A stretch of DNA of 64,000 nt from Lactococcus petauri. Lineage in GTDB: Bacteria > Bacillota > Bacilli > Lactobacillales > Streptococcaceae. Position numbers and translations under genes: made by a program. Below are positions 18,699-25,937 of this stretch, one piece after another (position 1 is the first letter of the stretch; each line of letters begins with the position of its first letter). The notes beneath the pieces are model-generated. The model was not told where the DNA came from and searched no databases. It saw nothing but the letters and a program-made list of their open reading frames with translations. Where the stretch lies: positions 423,658-487,657 of the forward strand of contig NZ_MUIZ01000002.1 of the NCBI RefSeq assembly GCF_002154895.1, given 5' to 3'.

Positions 18699-18727
18699 TT
18701 GCTTCTCGTTGCCATTTTTGTTAAAAT
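18699..18727 (+). promoter_or_regulatory. Promoter of membrane micropeptide A
   Basis: TTGCTT (18699-18704), a 17-nt spacer, and TGtTAAAAT with the -10 hexamer at 18722-18727. Only six bases separate the -10 from the ATG, which predicts a leaderless mRNA. Confidence 0.65.
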
Positions 18728-18733
18728 TCATCT

Positions 18734-18841
18734 ATGATAAAAATTTATTTTAAGGCATTAATTCAAGCACTGCTTATTTTAGCAGTTTGCCTCTTTCTTC
18801 TTATTTATGTAGGCACAAAAATGCTGGCCTTCATTGCTTAA
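18734..18841 (+). CDS. Membrane micropeptide A, 35 residues
   Basis: Starts MIKIYFKALIQALLILAV and is almost entirely one hydrophobic helix (about residues 8-27), with a basic N-terminus and one lysine after the helix. It has its own promoter and no ribosome binding site, and its stop codon sits inside a possible terminator stem (GCTTAAAA / TTTTAAGC). It resembles micropeptide B just downstream in length, in its N-terminus (M-[IV]-K-I-x-F) and in layout. It could be a small membrane regulator, a toxin-like peptide or a signalling peptide; none of these is proven. Confidence 0.6.
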   Translation: MIKIYFKALIQALLILAVCLFLLIYVGTKMLAFIA

Positions 18842-18858
18842 AAAATTTTAAGCTTCTT

Positions 18859-18886
18859 TTGCTTATCTTCTTTCTTTTGATAGAAT
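18859..18886 (+). promoter_or_regulatory. Promoter of membrane micropeptide B
   Basis: TTGCTT (18859-18864), a 16-nt spacer, and TGaTAGAAT with the -10 hexamer at 18881-18886. Again exactly six bases separate the -10 from the ATG. Confidence 0.62.
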
Positions 18887-18892
18887 TAAGGA

Positions 18893-18997
18893 ATGGTTAA
18901 AATTTTATTTACCTCAATTATTAAAGTAGCGATTGCTCTTTTCATCATTATTTCTTTTGGAATGATGATGTTACCTTCATTCTTACCTATCATGTAA
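18893..18997 (+). CDS. Membrane micropeptide B, 34 residues
   Basis: Starts MVKILFTSIIKVAIALF and forms one hydrophobic helix (about 12-28), followed by a Met- and Pro-containing tail. It is 51 nt downstream of micropeptide A and probably a diverged duplicate of it. AAGGA directly touches the ATG and so is too close to act as an ordinary ribosome binding site, consistent with leaderless translation. A strong bidirectional terminator follows. Function is unknown. Confidence 0.6.
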   Translation: MVKILFTSIIKVAIALFIIISFGMMMLPSFLPIM

Positions 18998-18999
18998 GC

Positions 19000-19032
19000 A
19001 AAAAAGTACCGGTAAATTACCGGTACTTTTTT
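19000..19032. terminator. Bidirectional terminator between micropeptide B and the cation efflux gene
   Basis: AAAAAGTACCGGTAA and TTACCGGTACTTTTT form a near-perfect 15-bp stem flanked by A and T runs, so it can serve both converging genes. Confidence 0.92.
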
Positions 19033-19906
19033 ATTCAGGAAAAGGTTCTACGTGTACATCAATATCAAAAACTTCAAACTTTTCGGACAGTTGTTTTTCA
19101 ATTTCCTCGGTAATCATGTGGCTTTCCGCAACTGAAAGTTGAGCATCCACATAGATAACGATATCTAGAAAAATATTGGCACCATAAGTTCTTCCTCTAA
19201 GAAAAGGTACTCCTTTCACACCAGGAATTTTTAAAATATCCTTCTTATATTTTTCCAAATCTTCCTCAGGAAAACCATCAGATAAAGTAAAACTACTCTC
19301 TCTGAAAATTTCAACGGCCGTTTTGATAATGATAATACCAATAATAAAAGCCGCTACTGTATCTAAAATATAAAAGTGAAGATAAGAAGCCGCAATTGCT
19401 ACAGCCGCACCAATTGATGTATAAGCATCACTTAAGTTATCCTTTGCTGCTGCCATCAAGGCTTGCGAATTAACTTTTTTTGCTAATCTACTATTATAAA
19501 TGTACACAGCCACCATGATTAAAGCAGAACCAATACCGACTAATGCAGATAAAGGATTTGGTGGTGTGAAAGAATTATTGACAATCTTTTCAAAAGAAGA
19601 ATATAAAACTTCAAGTCCAACCATCAGCATGATAAAGGAAGTAATCATACTCGCAATATTCTCAAATTTCCAATGTCCATAACGATGATCATTATCCTTT
19701 GGTTTGCGGGCAAGTTTCAAGCCTATGAGTACGGAAACTGAAGCAATCACATCTGTAAAATTATTCAAACCATCCGCACGCAACGCTTCCGAATTTGCAA
19801 ATATCCCCATAAATATCTTTGTAAAAGCTAAAATGATATATGCTGAAATACTAATCCACGCGCCCTTCTCAGCGATTTTCAGTTCTTTATATCTCTTGTT
19901 TTCCAT
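19031..19906 (-). CDS. Cation diffusion facilitator, probable Mn(II) efflux (MntE-like)
   Basis: A 291-residue CDF transporter with about six membrane segments and a C-terminal cytoplasmic domain. TM2 has DGLNNFTDV and TM5 has DNLSDAYTS. The Asn/Asp ligand set (no His) is that seen in manganese-type CDFs such as streptococcal MntE. It exports divalent metal by proton antiport, and Mn(II) is the inferred substrate. The start is set at the ATG 6 nt after GAAGGAG; the earlier in-frame start at 19924 precedes that site. Confidence 0.85.
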   Translation of the reverse strand: MENKRYKELKIAEKGAWISISAYIILAFTKIFMGIFANSEALRADGLNNFTDVIASVSVLIGLKLARKPKDNDHRYGHWKFENIASMITSFIMLMVGLEVLYSSFEKIVNNSFTPPNPLSALVGIGSALIMVAVYIYNSRLAKKVNSQALMAAAKDNLSDAYTSIGAAVAIAASYLHFYILDTVAAFIIGIIIIKTAVEIFRESSFTLSDGFPEEDLEKYKKDILKIPGVKGVPFLRGRTYGANIFLDIVIYVDAQLSVAESHMITEEIEKQLSEKFEVFDIDVHVEPFPE

Positions 19907-20121
19907 ATCCTTCTCCTTCTGCAAAAAGTAACCTTTCTATTGTATCATCGACTATTGTAAAAACAAAATGAAATGTTGTTTTAATTTAATCAAGAAAGTT
20001 TAGAGCATTATTTTTAGGTTTCTCACATCTTTTTTCCTTTTATTCTATAAAATTACTCTTTTACAGTAAAAGAAAGCGTACTCTTTCCATCTGTGATATA
20101 CTGTAACTAGGAGATTAATTT

Positions 20122-20865
20122 ATGAAAAAAATTATATTAGGACTTATTCCACTACTTTTACTTGTTGGTTGTGGAGCGGATAAAAAAGAGGATACTGCCA
20201 ATTTTGCTCAAGATAAACAGTCAAGTGCTCACAGTTCCTCCTCTACATCTGCTCCTAATTCTTCTCAGGATACTGCCGCATCAAGTGAGCAGCAAAAAAG
20301 TTATCCTGAAGCTTTAGAACAGTTTGCTAAAGGAGACTATTCAAACTTTCATGGGCTCTATAAAAACAGCAACAATGATGTTCTAATCATCACCAAAGAC
20401 CACATTGAATATTATTCTCATACCGGAAAAGATATTGGCTCTGTCATTATCAACGAAAGTACTTTTAAATCTAAGACCGAAAATCAACCCTTTAACCAAA
20501 TTTATCTTTTTAATCAAGGCCAGATAGAGATCAACTTTAATGCAACAGCAGATAAGATTGAAACAATTCAGATTACAGATAATGCTGGTACTACTGCTGA
20601 TTTTACTTTAGCTGCCCAACTTGACAGCAATAATTTTACTAAGGATACTGTACTTAATTATTTTAAGAGCTATCTTTCCAATCCAGATGATTATTATTTT
20701 GATGCTGTGAATACGCAAGATTCTTTTGTAATTCAAGTTTTTTCAAAAGAAATGCGAGCAAATGGTGGGAGCGGAACCGTTGGTTTATACAAGGTTTTAC
20801 CTAATGGCACTATTTATCTTGTAACTTATGATGTAGCAACAAATACATACCCCAAAGCCGAATAA
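20122..20865 (+). CDS. Predicted surface lipoprotein, unknown function
   Basis: A 247-residue protein with a lipoprotein signal (MKKIILGLIPLLLLVGCG; lipobox LVGC, Cys at about 17). A Ser/Thr-rich linker (about 30-60) leads to a globular domain. It is expected to be anchored by lipidated Cys on the outer face of the membrane. AGGAG lies 9 nt before the ATG, and TGTGATATACT is a likely extended -10. It is monocistronic, with a shared terminator after it. The globular domain is not recognised. Confidence 0.82.
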   Translation: MKKIILGLIPLLLLVGCGADKKEDTANFAQDKQSSAHSSSSTSAPNSSQDTAASSEQQKSYPEALEQFAKGDYSNFHGLYKNSNNDVLIITKDHIEYYSHTGKDIGSVIINESTFKSKTENQPFNQIYLFNQGQIEINFNATADKIETIQITDNAGTTADFTLAAQLDSNNFTKDTVLNYFKSYLSNPDDYYFDAVNTQDSFVIQVFSKEMRANGGSGTVGLYKVLPNGTIYLVTYDVATNTYPKAE

Positions 20866-20895
20866 CCAATTATTCCTACATTATAAATAATAAAT

Positions 20896-20928
20896 AAAAA
20901 ATCTACGTTCTTAGACCGTAGATTTTTT
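20896..20928. terminator. Bidirectional terminator between the lipoprotein and YxeA genes
   Basis: AAAAAATCTACG pairs with CGTAGATTTTTT across a 9-nt loop; it is symmetrical, so it works for both converging genes. Confidence 0.9.
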
Positions 20929-20942
20929 ATAAGTAAATTTTT

Positions 20943-21290
20943 CTAAATTTTATTCTGTACTTTTTGAGGAATATCTTGCTTCTGAACTTCCTCCCAGCTG
21001 GTTACGCCTTTCTTATCGTTATATACTAGCCTTAAATAAGCATCATGTCTGAGATTATGACTTCCAGTGAATTCCATTTCTTTGGCTTCACCCTTTTCAT
21101 TATAACCGGTCAACGTATAATAGTACCTCGTAAATTCTTGCCCTGAATCGTCTTTTTCTTTTTTAGCAACACCATCTTCTCGAATATGAACGTAGTAACT
21201 GTCGCCACCATATGCTGTGTGATACCAAGCATAACCTCCGCCGACAACAATTAATACAAGTGCCATGATTCCTACTAATACTTTTTTCAT
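20943..21290 (-). CDS. YxeA family (DUF1093) exported protein
   Basis: A 115-residue protein with an N-terminal membrane or signal segment (MKKVLVGIMALVLIVVGGGY) followed by a beta-rich domain with YYVHIREDG, YYYTLTGYNEKGE and the late GVTSWEEVQKQDIP. The same layout recurs in the proteins at 21407 and 38206. The family is small and extracytoplasmic, with an OB-like fold in known structures and no agreed role. All three copies lie near stress-type genes. Confidence 0.82.
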   Translation of the reverse strand: MKKVLVGIMALVLIVVGGGYAWYHTAYGGDSYYVHIREDGVAKKEKDDSGQEFTRYYYTLTGYNEKGEAKEMEFTGSHNLRHDAYLRLVYNDKKGVTSWEEVQKQDIPQKVQNKI

Positions 21291-21406
21291 ATTTCATACC
21301 TCATTTATTTTTCTTCTATAAAATTATTTTACCTTTATTTTTGCAGTTACAACTTACATTTTCTTAAGAAAGTAATGTTCATTTTTTATTAAATTTGAAG
21401 AACCCA

Positions 21407-21754
21407 CTATTCATCAAGTTTATCTAATGCCGTTCTAGGGATTTCATATTCTTTCCTGATTTTCCAGCTGGTTGCGTCCTTTTTGTTGTCCGCGTGAATT
21501 TCTAGATAAGTCCCAGCGTGGAGTTGTTGATCCGTTTCAAGATGAATCTCCCTAAGAGCTCCTCTAGAGCTCACTCCCTTTACTGTATAATTATAGTGAC
21601 CTAAGGTACCAGCCGAATTTTTAAGTGTCTTCGTATTTACCTTCCCTTGAACATGTGCAAAGTAAATCGTTTGTGTATAGCTAATATTTTCCCAAAAAAA
21701 GCCAATGTCTAAAATTAAGAGTACACCTAAAAAACCAAACAATATTTTTTTCAT
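21407..21754 (-). CDS. YxeA family (DUF1093) exported protein
   Basis: A 115-residue paralog of the 20943 protein, more diverged. It has a signal segment, then IYFAHVQGKV, HYNYTVKGVSSRG and ATSWKIRKEYEIP. The end motif (TSW--------IP) is the family hallmark. It is 116 nt upstream of the 20943 gene in the same orientation, so the two may be co-transcribed, although the gap is AT-rich and could hold a promoter. Confidence 0.78.
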   Translation of the reverse strand: MKKILFGFLGVLLILDIGFFWENISYTQTIYFAHVQGKVNTKTLKNSAGTLGHYNYTVKGVSSRGALREIHLETDQQLHAGTYLEIHADNKKDATSWKIRKEYEIPRTALDKLDE

Positions 21755-22155
21755 TTTATTTTTCCATTCAACTCACAACATTAAGTTGTTAGCATTATTT
21801 TACTCCAAATTTGTCTAAAATAGACTTACATTATTGTAATAATCAAATTTGAGACCTCTTAACTCTGGGCGAATTCGTCCACACAAACTCTTAATTTTAT
21901 TTATGATTCTATAATTATTTCTTCTATATACATGTCTCTTTTTTGTGTCTTTATTTTAGAAAATATTTTAAAAAAAATTATCAAAAATATGCAACTTTAG
22001 TCGTATAAAAAATTGCATAATCGGTATTTTTTATCTATAATACAGGTATAAAAGCCCAAGATTAAATAGACAGAAAATATAACTCATTTTATCTCCAAGG
22101 GAATTTTCTGTTCAGTTTAAATATGGGACCACTATACTTATGGGAGTAATCATTC
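21755..22155 (+). promoter_or_regulatory. 400-bp intergenic stretch with strong promoter and 5' hairpin
   Basis: The stretch has no gene. It contains a near-consensus promoter on the plus strand: TTGCAT (22013-22018), 17-nt spacer, TATAAT (22036-22041). The leader of about 108 nt then contains ACAGAAAAT (about 22070) and ATTTTCTGT (about 22103), which can form a 9-bp stem. The first part (21755-21990) is AT-rich with nothing recognised. Confidence 0.6.
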
Positions 22156-23709
22156 TTGATAAAGAATTCAAAAAAAATAATCACTAAAAAATTTTTTCTA
22201 TATGAGGCACTATTTGTAGCAGCTTTTCTCTTGAGTTCTTTTTGGCTTTTCAGTGCTGTTCGTTCAGAAAATTTTTCTTTAGAGCAAATTTACTCAAAAA
22301 ATGGAGCTTATATCTTCATACTTAGCTTAATAGCATTGATCGTATCTTATCTGAATCGCGATAATTTAAAACATGGGTTATCCTCTGTTATAAGATTTTT
22401 AGGTAATAATATTGTCGCAGTATTTGGGATTATGGTTCTCTTTCAAATAGTTACCCTTTTATTTGCTTCAGGCCTCTCAGGATATGATGTTTACGGAGTA
22501 TATCATGCTGCTATGGGCGATATAAATTCTCAAAAATGGACCTATCTCCAGAACTATCCTAATAATTTTTTACTTTTCTTATTCATGAGAGTCGTTCATA
22601 GTCTAACTCTTTTACAACTTTTAAATATCATAGCAATAGATTTTTCTATAGCAATGTCATATTTTACAGCAAAGCATCTTTTCGATAAACAAACCGCTCG
22701 ATACAGTATCTTAATTTTTATAGCAACCCTCGGTTTTAGTCCTTGGTTTTTAAACACATATAGTGACACCTTTGTGTTGCCTTTTGTGAGCTTAGGGATG
22801 TTCTTTTTGACTCGATGGAACCAAGACAATATTTCGGCTCACTATAGACTTATATCTTTACTCTCTGCTGGTTTTTTCAGCTCCATAGCTTACTATCTAA
22901 AGCCCTCTGCAATTATTTTTGTGATAGCATACTTTTTAATTTCTATACTTAAGCTAAGAAAACTCAAACCTTTCTTTATCTCCTTCTTAGTCTTTATTAT
23001 TGGTGCTTTAATGTTTGCAATGCCTTTTACACTTTATAAAAACAATCAAAACTATGTTCAATTTGATAAAAATAAAGCGTTTCCTATGACTCATTTTTTG
23101 ATGTTAGGCATCTCTAAAAATGGTATGTATAATGTACCTGACGTGAGACTTACCAGATCAGCCAAAACTGCTAAGGAAAAGAAAGAGGTGAATATTGACG
23201 TCTTCAAGCAAAGACTAAAACAATTAGGAACTCTAGGATATGTCAAATTCCTATATGGAAAGTATTGTAAAACTGTCCGTGATGGTGCCTATGCTTGGGG
23301 CGCAGACGGTGGAGGTAAAACTGGTTTCCTTGTCACACAGAATCTCAATCCAAGCAAAAAACTCTCACCTTTTATTCATTCAAATTTCGGAAAGTTTTTA
23401 AGAAGCTTTATTTATACTGATAGCAATGGTAAAGGTTATGCCAATGGAAAAAATACTTTTTTCTACAGGTTCTTTGCACAAATTATCTATATCGTTATGA
23501 TTTTTGGGATTTTACTTTCAACTCTAAAATCAAGATATGATTTTAAAGTTATGTGGTTACTTTTATCTATGATTGGACTTATGCTCTTCTTGCTTCTCTT
23601 TGAAGGTGGGAGAAGTCGCTATCTTATTCAAGCCTTGCCTGTATTTGTTATCTTAGCAGCTTATGGATATCATTCAAAATTTAGCACTCAAGATTTAAAA
23701 AAGGATTAA
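22156..23709 (+). CDS. Polytopic membrane glycosyltransferase (GT-C type)
   Basis: A 517-residue protein with about 11-12 membrane segments. An early loop has SGYDVYGVYHAAMGD, placing an Asp in the position used by GT-C (PMT/ArnT-like) enzymes. It resembles the XrtG-associated integral membrane family of Lactobacillales, though no exosortase is in view. The start is TTG, 9 nt after GGGAG; no in-frame ATG precedes the first membrane segments. It may transfer sugar from a lipid carrier to a wall polymer or protein. It is monocistronic; substrate unknown. Confidence 0.65.
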   Translation: MIKNSKKIITKKFFLYEALFVAAFLLSSFWLFSAVRSENFSLEQIYSKNGAYIFILSLIALIVSYLNRDNLKHGLSSVIRFLGNNIVAVFGIMVLFQIVTLLFASGLSGYDVYGVYHAAMGDINSQKWTYLQNYPNNFLLFLFMRVVHSLTLLQLLNIIAIDFSIAMSYFTAKHLFDKQTARYSILIFIATLGFSPWFLNTYSDTFVLPFVSLGMFFLTRWNQDNISAHYRLISLLSAGFFSSIAYYLKPSAIIFVIAYFLISILKLRKLKPFFISFLVFIIGALMFAMPFTLYKNNQNYVQFDKNKAFPMTHFLMLGISKNGMYNVPDVRLTRSAKTAKEKKEVNIDVFKQRLKQLGTLGYVKFLYGKYCKTVRDGAYAWGADGGGKTGFLVTQNLNPSKKLSPFIHSNFGKFLRSFIYTDSNGKGYANGKNTFFYRFFAQIIYIVMIFGILLSTLKSRYDFKVMWLLLSMIGLMLFLLLFEGGRSRYLIQALPVFVILAAYGYHSKFSTQDLKKD

Positions 23710-23778
23710 TAAGTAAATAAAAATCTAACAGTCAAAAACTATTCTGACTCTGCTTACTCCTTATACAACTCACAACTT

Positions 23779-23816
23779 CATAAATAGATAAACTCCTACT
23801 GTATAGGGGTTTTATT
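23779..23816 (+). terminator. Probable terminator after the membrane glycosyltransferase
   Basis: AAACTCCTA and TATAGGGGTTTT form an imperfect stem followed by a T-rich stretch about 70 nt beyond the stop. It is weak compared with others in the window. Confidence 0.45.
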
Positions 23817-23888
23817 TATGAAGCTTTAGTACACAATTTTACAAAGTTTTTTTGTTAAAATATAAATTATATTAAAAGGAGTCATTCT

Positions 23889-24428
23889 ATGTTTTCATTT
23901 ACTATCCCTAGCGCTTCTCTTCAGGAAATAATTTTTCAAAGTATCTGGTATGGCTTTATTTCAGGTATGATTTCTGGAATGGTTAAGATTGGTTGGGAAG
24001 CAATCCTTCCACCTAGAACCTCTGAAAGGAATGCCACTAATCCACCCCAACGTATGCTGGAGCAATTTGGAGTGCCTTCTTCACTTACTCATGCTTATGT
24101 TTTGTATTCGCGTGATCAAAAAGTGTATTGGTTTTCTTTAATTTTGCATTTTAGTTTTTCCATAGTCTTTGCTACATTATTTATTTTCATTGCACAATAT
24201 TGGCCATGGATTGCCCTTTGGCAAGGTGCTGCTTATGGAATCATCATCTGGTTCGTTTGGCATATCGTTTTATTGCCTGTGATGAAAACCATCCCTGCAC
24301 CTTGGAAACAGCCTTTCGCAGAACATTTCTCAGAGTTTTTTGGACATATCGTTTGGGCATGGTCCATCGCTGCCTGTCTATATTATTTAATATCAAAGGA
24401 TAGCAGTGGAATTTTAACAAACATTTAA
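23889..24428 (+). CDS. YagU family (DUF1440) inner membrane protein
   Basis: A 179-residue protein with about four membrane segments and the family signature GMVKIGWEAILPPRT near residue 35-50. E. coli YagU has been linked to acid resistance; activity is not known. AAAGGAG precedes the ATG by 7 nt, and TGtTAAAAT about 30 nt upstream is a likely extended -10. It is monocistronic; the copy-2 small gene follows with its own promoter. Confidence 0.85.
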   Translation: MFSFTIPSASLQEIIFQSIWYGFISGMISGMVKIGWEAILPPRTSERNATNPPQRMLEQFGVPSSLTHAYVLYSRDQKVYWFSLILHFSFSIVFATLFIFIAQYWPWIALWQGAAYGIIIWFVWHIVLLPVMKTIPAPWKQPFAEHFSEFFGHIVWAWSIAACLYYLISKDSSGILTNI

Positions 24429-24438
24429 GTAAATTAAG

Positions 24439-24467
24439 TTTGTGTTTTAAGTTTATTGTGCTACAAT
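24439..24467 (+). promoter_or_regulatory. Promoter of small gene copy 2
   Basis: TTTGTG (24439-24444), 17-nt spacer, and TACAAT (24462-24467) preceded by TG, matching the promoter of copy 1. Confidence 0.65.
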
Positions 24468-24473
24468 AAGGAT

Positions 24474-24533
24474 AGAATTTCGTTATATTCGTTATAGTGT
24501 CCTTTCGATGAGAAACAAGAAAGGGGAATGCAT
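24474..24533 (+). promoter_or_regulatory. Conserved leader with SD-sequestering hairpin (copy 2)
   Basis: It shares GAATTTCGTTAT, the CGTTATAGTGTCC block and GGAATGCAT with copy 1. TCCTTTC (24500-24506) pairs with GAAAGGG (24519-24525), the ribosome binding site, across a 12-nt loop. One A-to-G change in the SD turns a U-A pair into U-G, so the stem survives. Confidence 0.6.
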
Positions 24534-24692
24534 ATGACATTCACTAATAACACTAAAAACTTCAAATACACAGTATCTCTAGATACTTCAACGAATTTAT
24601 TTAAAGCTTCTATGGTAGATGCAACTACTTCATTAAGTAGTCTCGGCAACACCATTGAAGAAGCCGTGTATAATTTAGAAGCGATAGCATAA
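24534..24692 (+). CDS. Small conserved protein, 52 residues, unknown function (copy 2)
   Basis: Starts MTFTNNTKNFKYTVSLDTS and ends TIEEAVYNLEAIA. It is a paralog of the protein at 17821, with identical termini and a diverged centre (NLFKASMVDA versus DIFKVFLAND). No membrane segment or known motif is seen. Two copies 6.7 kb apart, each with the same promoter, leader and following terminator, indicate duplication of a whole transcription unit. Confidence 0.8.
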   Translation: MTFTNNTKNFKYTVSLDTSTNLFKASMVDATTSLSSLGNTIEEAVYNLEAIA

Positions 24693-24696
24693 CTAA

Positions 24697-24725
24697 CAGC
24701 GCCTATTTGATTAGGCGCTTTTTTG
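24697..24725 (+). terminator. Terminator after small gene copy 2
   Basis: AGCGCCTA pairs with TAGGCGCT across a 6-nt loop, followed by six T. Confidence 0.9.
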
Positions 24726-24729
24726 TATG

Positions 24730-24757
24730 AAAAAAACCGCTCAATAGAGCGGTTTTA
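24730..24757 (-). terminator. Terminator of tmRNA
   Basis: The minus strand reads ACCGCTC, TATT, GAGCGGT, then a run of T, about 32 nt after the CCA end. Confidence 0.9.
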
Positions 24758-24788
24758 TTAAACTACAATAAAGTAGTTATATATACAA

Positions 24789-25142
24789 TGGAGGCGAGGG
24801 GAGTTGAACCCCTGTCCAGACACCTTGCTACATCAACGTCTACAACCATAGGACTTTCTCTAGTTTAACAAATTTCCAAAGCCAGTCTCAAACAGCAGAA
24901 ATTTGCGGTGCTTTAAAATCTCTTTTTTTATGTAAAGCCACCATAAAAACGTATCCGACTGAGGTTTAGAGCTTCAGGCCGCCATCGGCGAACGATCATC
25001 AGCTACGCAAGCTGGTGTTTAGGCAGCGAGTGCGTAAGAAGTGTTATTTTTAGCAGTTATATTTATCTGCGATGGATTTAGGTGACATCACCACCAGTTG
25101 CAGTTCATGCGCGACAATGCCTGTCGAATCCGTAACGCCCCC
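24789..25142 (-). ncRNA. ssrA: Transfer-messenger RNA (tmRNA)
   Basis: The RNA rescues stalled ribosomes with SmpB. The 5' end reads GGGGGCGTTACGGATTCGAC and the 3' end is an acceptor arm with a T-loop (GGTTCAACTCC) and an encoded CCA at 24791-24789. The tag frame is at 25054-25022 (11 codons, AKNNTSYALAA) followed by TAA. The mature length is about 354 nt. The L. lactis tag, as I recall it, is AKNNTQTYAMAA, so this is a related but different species. Confidence 0.97.
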
Positions 25143-25170
25143 GTTACGGTGGAATAACTTCCAGACATTA

Positions 25171-25179
25171 ATTATAGCA
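25171..25179 (-). promoter_or_regulatory. Promoter of tmRNA
   Basis: TGcTATAAT is read on the minus strand (hexamer 25171-25176). The predicted start near 25164 gives a precursor with about 22 extra 5' nt, to be removed by RNase P. The -35 is poor, and the promoter adjoins the 3' end of the ABC permease gene. Confidence 0.65.
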
Positions 25180-25187
25180 CAAGTCAT

Positions 25188-25937
25188 TTAATATTTCACG
25201 CGCAATGGTCGAACCAAGATAGCAATAATTGAGAGTACTATAATGCCAACGCAAATGCTGACAGTACCAAAATTAACTTGCCCTGGCGCATTTAACACAT
25301 TAATTGGAGAAAGCAAACTGAGAGGCAACCAGTCGGAAATATCACTCAGTGTCTGAATAATTGAACTCACTACCATCAGTACTATTGCGGAAACAACTGC
25401 TAGAAATGCCTTCCGTGTCCAGACAGCAACAGCACTGCCAAATATGACCAAGGTAAGTAGAGCTAGACTTTGGAGCAAACTCGCTGAGAGCACTCTGCCC
25501 AACTCAATTTCAGGAAAGAAAACCCAAGTTACATATGTGGCACTTACCACACCTACCAAATTGCTCACTAGGGTTACTAAAAAGGCGAGGATAAGCTTAG
25601 GCGTCCATAGAATAAACGAATTTCGGGCTACTGTTGAGTAGTAGAGTCCGAGGGAACTCTCCTTTTTCAGCTTAAAAGTATCAGCAGTAAAGTAAACCAA
25701 AACAAAAAGGCCAATCTGAGAAATATTACTAAAATACGACTCCATCAAAGCTTTCCAGTTGGGATCGGGCATGAGAATAATCGTCCCTTCTGTCCCACCA
25801 AAAGTCGCCAGAAATTCCTTCATATAATAAATCAAGACAGGTGAGGTAATACCAAAAAAAGCAAATAAAAAGAAAAGAATGAGGAGCCGGCTATTGCGCC
25901 ACCACATTTTCGTTTCCAAAAGAATTAATCTTCTCAC
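25188..25937 (-). CDS. ABC-2 type transporter permease
   Basis: A 249-residue membrane protein with about six hydrophobic segments, starting MRRLILLETKMWWRNSR. Its start overlaps the ATPase gene by 4 nt, so it is the membrane partner of that ATPase. The substrate is unknown; small ABC-2 exporters of this layout move antimicrobials, lipids or peptides. It is last in an operon that begins with ylxM. Confidence 0.85.
   Translation of the reverse strand: MRRLILLETKMWWRNSRLLILFFLFAFFGITSPVLIYYMKEFLATFGGTEGTIILMPDPNWKALMESYFSNISQIGLFVLVYFTADTFKLKKESSLGLYYSTVARNSFILWTPKLILAFLVTLVSNLVGVVSATYVTWVFFPEIELGRVLSASLLQSLALLTLVIFGSAVAVWTRKAFLAVVSAIVLMVVSSIIQTLSDISDWLPLSLLSPINVLNAPGQVNFGTVSICVGIIVLSIIAILVRPLRVKY

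Noticed and set aside
24244..24655. Minus-strand ORFs opposite the YagU gene and small gene copy 2 (similar ones at 17730-17939)
   Set aside because: Their mutual similarity comes only from the duplicated plus-strand leader and gene; they have no ribosome binding sites.
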